Shown one piece after another: positions 58,440 to 64,000 of a DNA stretch of 64,000 bases; the stretch's first letter is position 1, and the number at the start of each line of letters is the position of its first letter. Made by a program: the position numbers and the translations under genes. This DNA comes from Homalodisca vitripennis (taxonomy: Eukaryota; Arthropoda; Insecta; Hemiptera; Cicadellidae), in NCBI RefSeq assembly GCF_021130785.1, contig NC_060213.1, forward strand, positions 69,925,501 through 69,989,500, written 5' to 3'. Under the pieces are notes generated by a model, which was not told the DNA's origin, made no database searches, and was given only the letters and a program-made list of their open reading frames with translations.

Positions 58440-61400
58440 AGTTTTCTTCTTTATCAAAGTCAGGATAAAACTAAATATGAGATTACTAACATTTGAGAAA
58501 ATGATTATGTATAGAGCAGTAATTGAACCGTAACTACACAAGTTACATACTGTTTATACTGGATGGATTCTGTTATTGTTTATTGCGAATCTGGTGTGTA
58601 TTTCATATCATGGTATTGGATATTATTTTTATTGATATATACCTCCTCATAAATGGAAAATCAATACATAAAACCTCAATAAAAGGATCCATACAATCCC
58701 AAAACCTTAATGCTTCTCAAATAATTATATTTAAAATCGTTTCAAAGTTCGTATAAGTGTACTAAATGTATAAGAAGTTACACTGCACTGGAATGATAGG
58801 AAATTAAAAATAACACGAAACGAGACGCAAACTTCTTTATTTTTTAAGTTCTAGTATTATTTTATTGAAAAAAATTATATTTAGTTACAATAGGACATTA
58901 ATTTTTATAAATGATAAAAATAATTAAAAATACCTACCTGAAACATATGGTTTATTTACTATTGCCAGAAATAAATTCATAGTTATATCAATATCAATAT
59001 ACATATGAGATATCATGTAACCCCAAAAGGGAGCAAATATCCAATTTCTCCTTGAAAACCTCATTTCGCCATCCTTTCAACGTATATCTCATCTCGTGTG
59101 CATCCTAACTTCTGTCTTCCACCATTCTCTCTTTCCTGAACTATTTCTCCCTACCATATGTAAAAACTTCCTTATTTTAAAATCAATTAAAGATGTAATA
59201 TTTATGTAATGGAATCACGCCTAAAACTGTGCTCTACTTCACACACAGTTTTTTGAACTTATTTAAAAATTACTTTTGTTACACGTAAATGAAGAGTAAA
59301 ATATTTTCAAAACCCACAAGTAAAAAGAAATATTTTTGGAAGAATTATTTTACCAGGAAATGATGTTTTACACAAATACATTTTATTTGTATAAAACCTA
59401 ATTTCAGTATTTAACTGGCGTAAACAATTTGAAGGGGCTGAGTAAACAATATATTGTTGACGGTTGTTATACCTACAGAATGTTTGCACGGTAACAAACA
59501 CACGGTTCTCGGTCGCCACTCGAGTGCAGGATCATTATCTGGTAAAGCCAAACCCACAGACGAGTAGAGTGTAACATGTGGAAAATTGCATTGTACTTTC
59601 TGTCCATCTGTCAAATATATACTCTGACCTAGAAAAGGACGTTTGTAAATAATATTTATTTAAGTAAAATATAATTTCAAGTTTGTGCAACGGCACTAAT
59701 TGTTTTTCTTGATATAAGGAAACAGCATACGTTAACGAAATTTTATCCTGAAATGTGCTTATTTTTATTAGTAACAATATAAGTTGTAGTTCTAAATGAC
59801 AAAACATATAAGAAACCAAAAAGTAAGGCCTAATTTTAATACGTAATCTATAACAATTATGCATGTAAATATGTAATGTTTATATACTAAACCATTACGG
59901 CGCTATCATGGTGTTACTTTTGTAAATAAATACAATTTCATCCTAGCATTAACAAAACAACTAAATGGTTAGAATTTTTTAATATGTGGCATATACTGTT
60001 TTTGATATATTTATAACTTAGATTTCGAAATATGTTTGTGTCACTTAAATCTGGGCAACCTAATGGATTTTCAGGAACATCAGTAGCCACAAATTTAGAG
60101 AGTCAAGATTGTTTAATAATAGTTAAAAGGGACTAATCTAATGCAAGAGATGACTGTTGGGGTTGGTCGACTTACTTATTTGTTAAGGGTTGTTGCTAGC
60201 ATAGACATAAGGCCTCAATGGCGTGACGGCCCTTGCCTACTTTGACTGGAGAGGCTAGTTTAAATGTGGCTCCCCTTCTTCCGAGAAGACATGACTGAGA
60301 TTAATGCCCTAAAATACTTCTCGTGGATTTTGACAGGAACCGGTCCCTATCCCCAACACTAGCCATCCAGATTATCCTATACCTTCGGAAGCAGCGTAAA
60401 TTTCCTTTTAAAACCAAGCGCAATTTCTAAGATTTTGTCTTAAGTAAACAAGAATAATTTAATTTAAAAAAGTCAATTCAAGATAGTTTGTTAGTACTTT
60501 TGGGTTATTTTCATTGCACATAGTCATTTCCCCACAAAAATATTAGACGTCCTAATAATTTACGGATTTTAATAATCTGCATGTGATTCAGTGGAATAAA
60601 TGTTAACCCAAATGCGACTACTAATAGCCAGGGAGTTGGAGTACACGAGAAAACATCCTTAGCCCTATAACGCAAAATATTTACTGATTTTAACCGAAAC
60701 CATATTAAAATTATTTGGATGAAATATTATTTGTAAATTGTTAGTAGTATTTGGGCCCAGGTTCACCGAATTATATGGTAACACTATTTAATACAAAAAA
60801 ACACTTAGTTTATGTTAAACAGATAAAATTACTTATTGATTTATATATATAATAATCATTAGAACCACTGTTACTAAAGGACATTAAGAATGGCTTGGCC
60901 TACAGGCTGAGGTGGCTCTACCCTAAGTAGCTCTCATCATAGTTAGCATTGATATTTCAAACAAGAATGCCTCCAAGCGATGAAAGGTCGAGTATTCCTG
61001 GACAACGAAGATTTCCGGTGTGTGGATATGGAGTAAACCTATATTCTATAGACTGGAAGCCTACAGATTTCTCCGAAATCAGGAGTAACAAAGAGACCAC
61101 GAATGTCCAAATGTTTAAATCAATCAGAAGTATGAGCTTTCTAAAAGCTTCCGGAATGTGAATCTTCAGAAGGCCGGTACATATGAAAAATTTGGAGCAT
61201 TACATTTTAAACGTTACATTCATCCATATGCAAAGAACCCTTAAAGATCCGAATCTCCAAGAAGAATAAAAACTTCCAAAACAAGACGAGCTTTATGAGG
61301 CCAAAAGGTAACTTAGGCTCAAATCCAATGATCGTCTGGATCTATCTCAAGTATAGAGATCCACAAGACTAGCACTTTTAAATAATGGCAGCTACCAAAG

Positions 61401-64000
61401 TCCCAGGACTTCTTTAATTATAAAACATTATAATGATTTAAATTTTCTTCATGTTTTTAGATTTAGACAATCTGTGAGCAGCTTTTTTCTGGAGACCGAG
61501 TGTTTTTTTAGAACAGGTGTTTTCAGTTTTAGAACATTTATACTAATTCAAACCCAATACATTTTGGCCTAATTACAAGCAGCGTATATTTCTCAAAAAC
61601 AATTTAATTATGTGGTAATGTCCGTGGTAAGAAAATACCACATTTTTTCTTTAAACTAGTTTTTTTATAGTTTTAAAACTTTCAGTTTACAATCCCGTTA
61701 AAACTCGCAAGGGGAGGAAAAATGGTCAGATGTTTTGTAATAACTCTTGCAAAGTAGTACCCATTTTCAACGAGTATGGCTTCCATTAAAAAATGTTTAA
61801 AATGAATTTTTAGACGTATTAGCTTTATCACTGTGGTTTTTGCATCTTGCAACTACACAGCAATGCAATTGAAAACTTTCGAAGTAGTCGTACACTATCT
61901 GCAACGCTCAATATAAATATTTCACTGCACTACATACAGCAGTACAGCGCGAAAACACAGGTGGGTTTGGTCCTAATGACGTCACTGGGGTTTTCTACTG
62001 TGCAACTCCTCATGACTCCTACTTTTTTTTCTAGTATCCATGGAATTGACACTAATGATGTGCATACGGAACTGTTGACAGAATGCCAAAACACAACACG
62101 CCTCGGAGTGTTAAAAACTAATTTATTTACATGGATAATTACTGACTGTTTTACTGTGGTGCATATAAGGACGGCTGTAGTATTTTGTAAATTTATTAAG
62201 GATGGCAACAGTCATATTGTTCTAGTCACAACACCATTACATAACTCAGTCTAATTTGTAAATACTTCCTAGTGAGGTAGTAAAAAATTGCTTCCTTTGG
62301 TAATTTAAGATGATATGTTCCAAAATATTGAATATGATATATTGACAAAATATTAAATAATAAAAAGACAGGTATCGGACAGGAACATTGTAGCGATATT
62401 TAGTTTAATTTTATACTTCATATATATAGTTTACTCTGACGTTCTTAGGACCAACTCTTGGTGAATAATAACCTAATTGACACGAGTAGTTATTTTTCTC
62501 TCTTAAACTTTGCAGCTAAAGATCTTCCTGCCGAGGAACTTCTCGTGCGCCTTGCCCTCGAGTTTGAGCTACGATTTTCTTACCATAGAATTTCTTTTTG
62601 AGAACCCAAGTACTTTGATTAAAACATCGAGTACTTCGAGTATTCGTGTTTTAGACTTCTAAACTTCTTTTCCCGACTACAGCTGCAATGCCGAGCCGAG
62701 ATGCTGACGCCGAGTCGACATCGACATAAGGGAAGTCAATTTAAATGCAATCATAAATTATGAGCTCGTTGGCAAAATTCCATAGAACATTGGAACTATT
62801 ATGCACCCTTATCACGTAAGATAATTTTTAATCTATTGGGCAGCAATGTGGCAACATATTAATTTACTTTTACATGGATAAGTGAGGCTTATAGGTTTTA
62901 ATTGCCACAATTAAAGTTGTTAATAAACTTCGCAAATCAAGTATTTATTATCACGACCACAGTGATATCCAACCACATGAGTTTCGTCCATTTGGTACAA
63001 CATAACTATTTGAAATATTTAGTTCGTGACTACAATTCAAGGAAACAACAAGCACATTATGCTCGTGGCCACTACAAATAGAATTATAAATCAACGCATC
63101 AGACGGAAAGAGCAAATTATTTATGACAGAAAACTACAGAGGGAACAGTGAGTCTGTTCTACACCGGCGCGGTGATGGATAACATTCTTATTCATTCAGG
63201 TATCATAATCTGATATAATCCCTTACAAAGAAAGACTTAAAGAAGGAAAAGCAGATATTGGAAAGGATATTTCAAATATATGTACAGGTATATTACGTGT
63301 AAAGTTAAGAAACATGTATTTAAAAAATGGGAAAACTACTAAACTTTTTAAACCTTAATCAGTAAATATAAAATGTATAAATGAAATAATCAATTATAAT
63401 ATGTTCATTACGCTGCGTTTAATTATTTTGATCCCATATATTTATTTTCATATTTATTATTACGTGTAAAACAATAAAATACAAACTTGTTACTCGAAGT
63501 TATAGTAGATGACGTGAACGATACAACATTAGCCGGTCTCGTGACACCAGCTGTCATGTACTCTTCCTGTTATCTACACCGGACATCAGCCACCGGAAGT
63601 CAAAGTCATGTCCACTGTCACTTGCCTAGCCACAAGTCACAATGTTAGTAAATTACAGTCCAACAACACCATGTTTCAATATATTTATTTTTAGGTAAAT
63701 TATTTAAAATATTTTCATTTTACAAATCTCCCATGTCAAGTCTAATTTAGTATGAGTGAAAGTTGTGTGAAAACCAATATATTTTGTGATTAAGAGATAT
63801 AACTTCTGATTATTCATCGCTTTTATATAGAATGACGAAACAATTGAAAACTACGATTATACGCTTCTGGGTATGGATATCTAAATGTCTGAAGCTAAAC
63901 CTCTCTGCTTGCAAGACTAGCTGAGAGTCTACAAGAATTCTGCTCTCTCTCGTACTTTGGAAGGTCTCCAAATTTACTGCAGTATCTCCGGCCTATTCTC
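58440..64000. other. no supportable gene
   Basis: Unrecognised open frames occur at 60949-61161 and on both strands of 61847-62254. Less AT-rich patches lie at 60210-60400, 62520-62730 and 63520-63640. The patch at 62516 starts after a TTTGCAG acceptor-like string and reads LKIFLPRNFSCALPSSLSYD before a stop, which I cannot place in a family. Confidence 0.35.

Noticed and set aside
59307..59864. Three minus-strand frames of 67-109 residues
   Set aside because: No recognisable family; overlapping frames suggest chance.
61847..62254. 135-residue frame and its antisense partner
   Set aside because: Longest unexplained frame at this end, but no domain, no splice context and no coding bias visible by eye.
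1..64000. CRISPR arrays, bacterial operons, phage or other prokaryotic systems
   Set aside because: No regularly spaced repeats, ribosome-binding sites or dense ORFs; introns and insect-type genes show eukaryotic DNA.

Overview
This is an AT-rich, gene-poor stretch of insect nuclear DNA. Transposon fossils and long stretches with no recognisable content make up most of it. The insect call rests on a small cluster of insect-type gustatory receptor (Gr) genes with the family's C-terminal TYLVILIQF signature and three closely spaced phase-0 introns near the 3' end. It is supported by typical insect mobile elements: jockey/CR1-like LINE relics, a Penelope-like GIY-YIG fragment, a Tc1/mariner-superfamily element, ZBED5-like hAT relics and a Ty3-like gag. 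I cannot name the order or species.

Layout. 1-4.4 kb: decayed LINE, a minus-strand initiator tRNA-Met fossil, and an inverted-repeat element with hammerhead-like cores. 5.0-9.2 kb: a complete five-exon Gr gene on the minus strand (here GrA, 399 codons plus stop), with a Penelope-like 3' fragment in intron 2 and a partial duplicate of its last exon in intron 4. 11.4 and 13.4-13.7 kb: two minus-strand Gr pseudogene fragments (psiB, psiC). 12.0-12.6 and 16.1-16.5 kb: LINE relics. 16.9-27.9 kb: a plus-strand five-exon Gr (here GrD, 398 sense positions), about 11 kb long because its introns hold a gag retroelement, a retroposon 3' end with a microsatellite, and a LINE relic. GrD is intact except for one in-frame TAG, and psiC has TAG at the aligned codon.

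28-36 kb: short direct repeats, two more LINE relics, two weak single-exon candidates and a tRNA-like sequence. 36.6-39.0 kb: a dead mariner-like element with TIRs of about 530 bp, inserted at TA in a TA-rich tract. 44.5-45.9 and 51.8-52.9 kb: two decayed hAT copies. 48.8-51.8 and 53.05-55.6 kb: a diverged segmental duplication. 39-44.5, 46-48.8 and 55.6-64 kb: no supportable gene.

Functionally, the only host genes I can support are the chemoreceptors: seven-helix, ligand-gated cation channel subunits of taste neurons. The rest is transposon history. I found no convincing novel biological system. The best leads are the TAG shared by two Gr paralogs, the exon-level remodelling of GrA, and hammerhead-like motifs tied to retroelement ends. 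Everything was read by eye; no alignment, gene prediction or database search was run.
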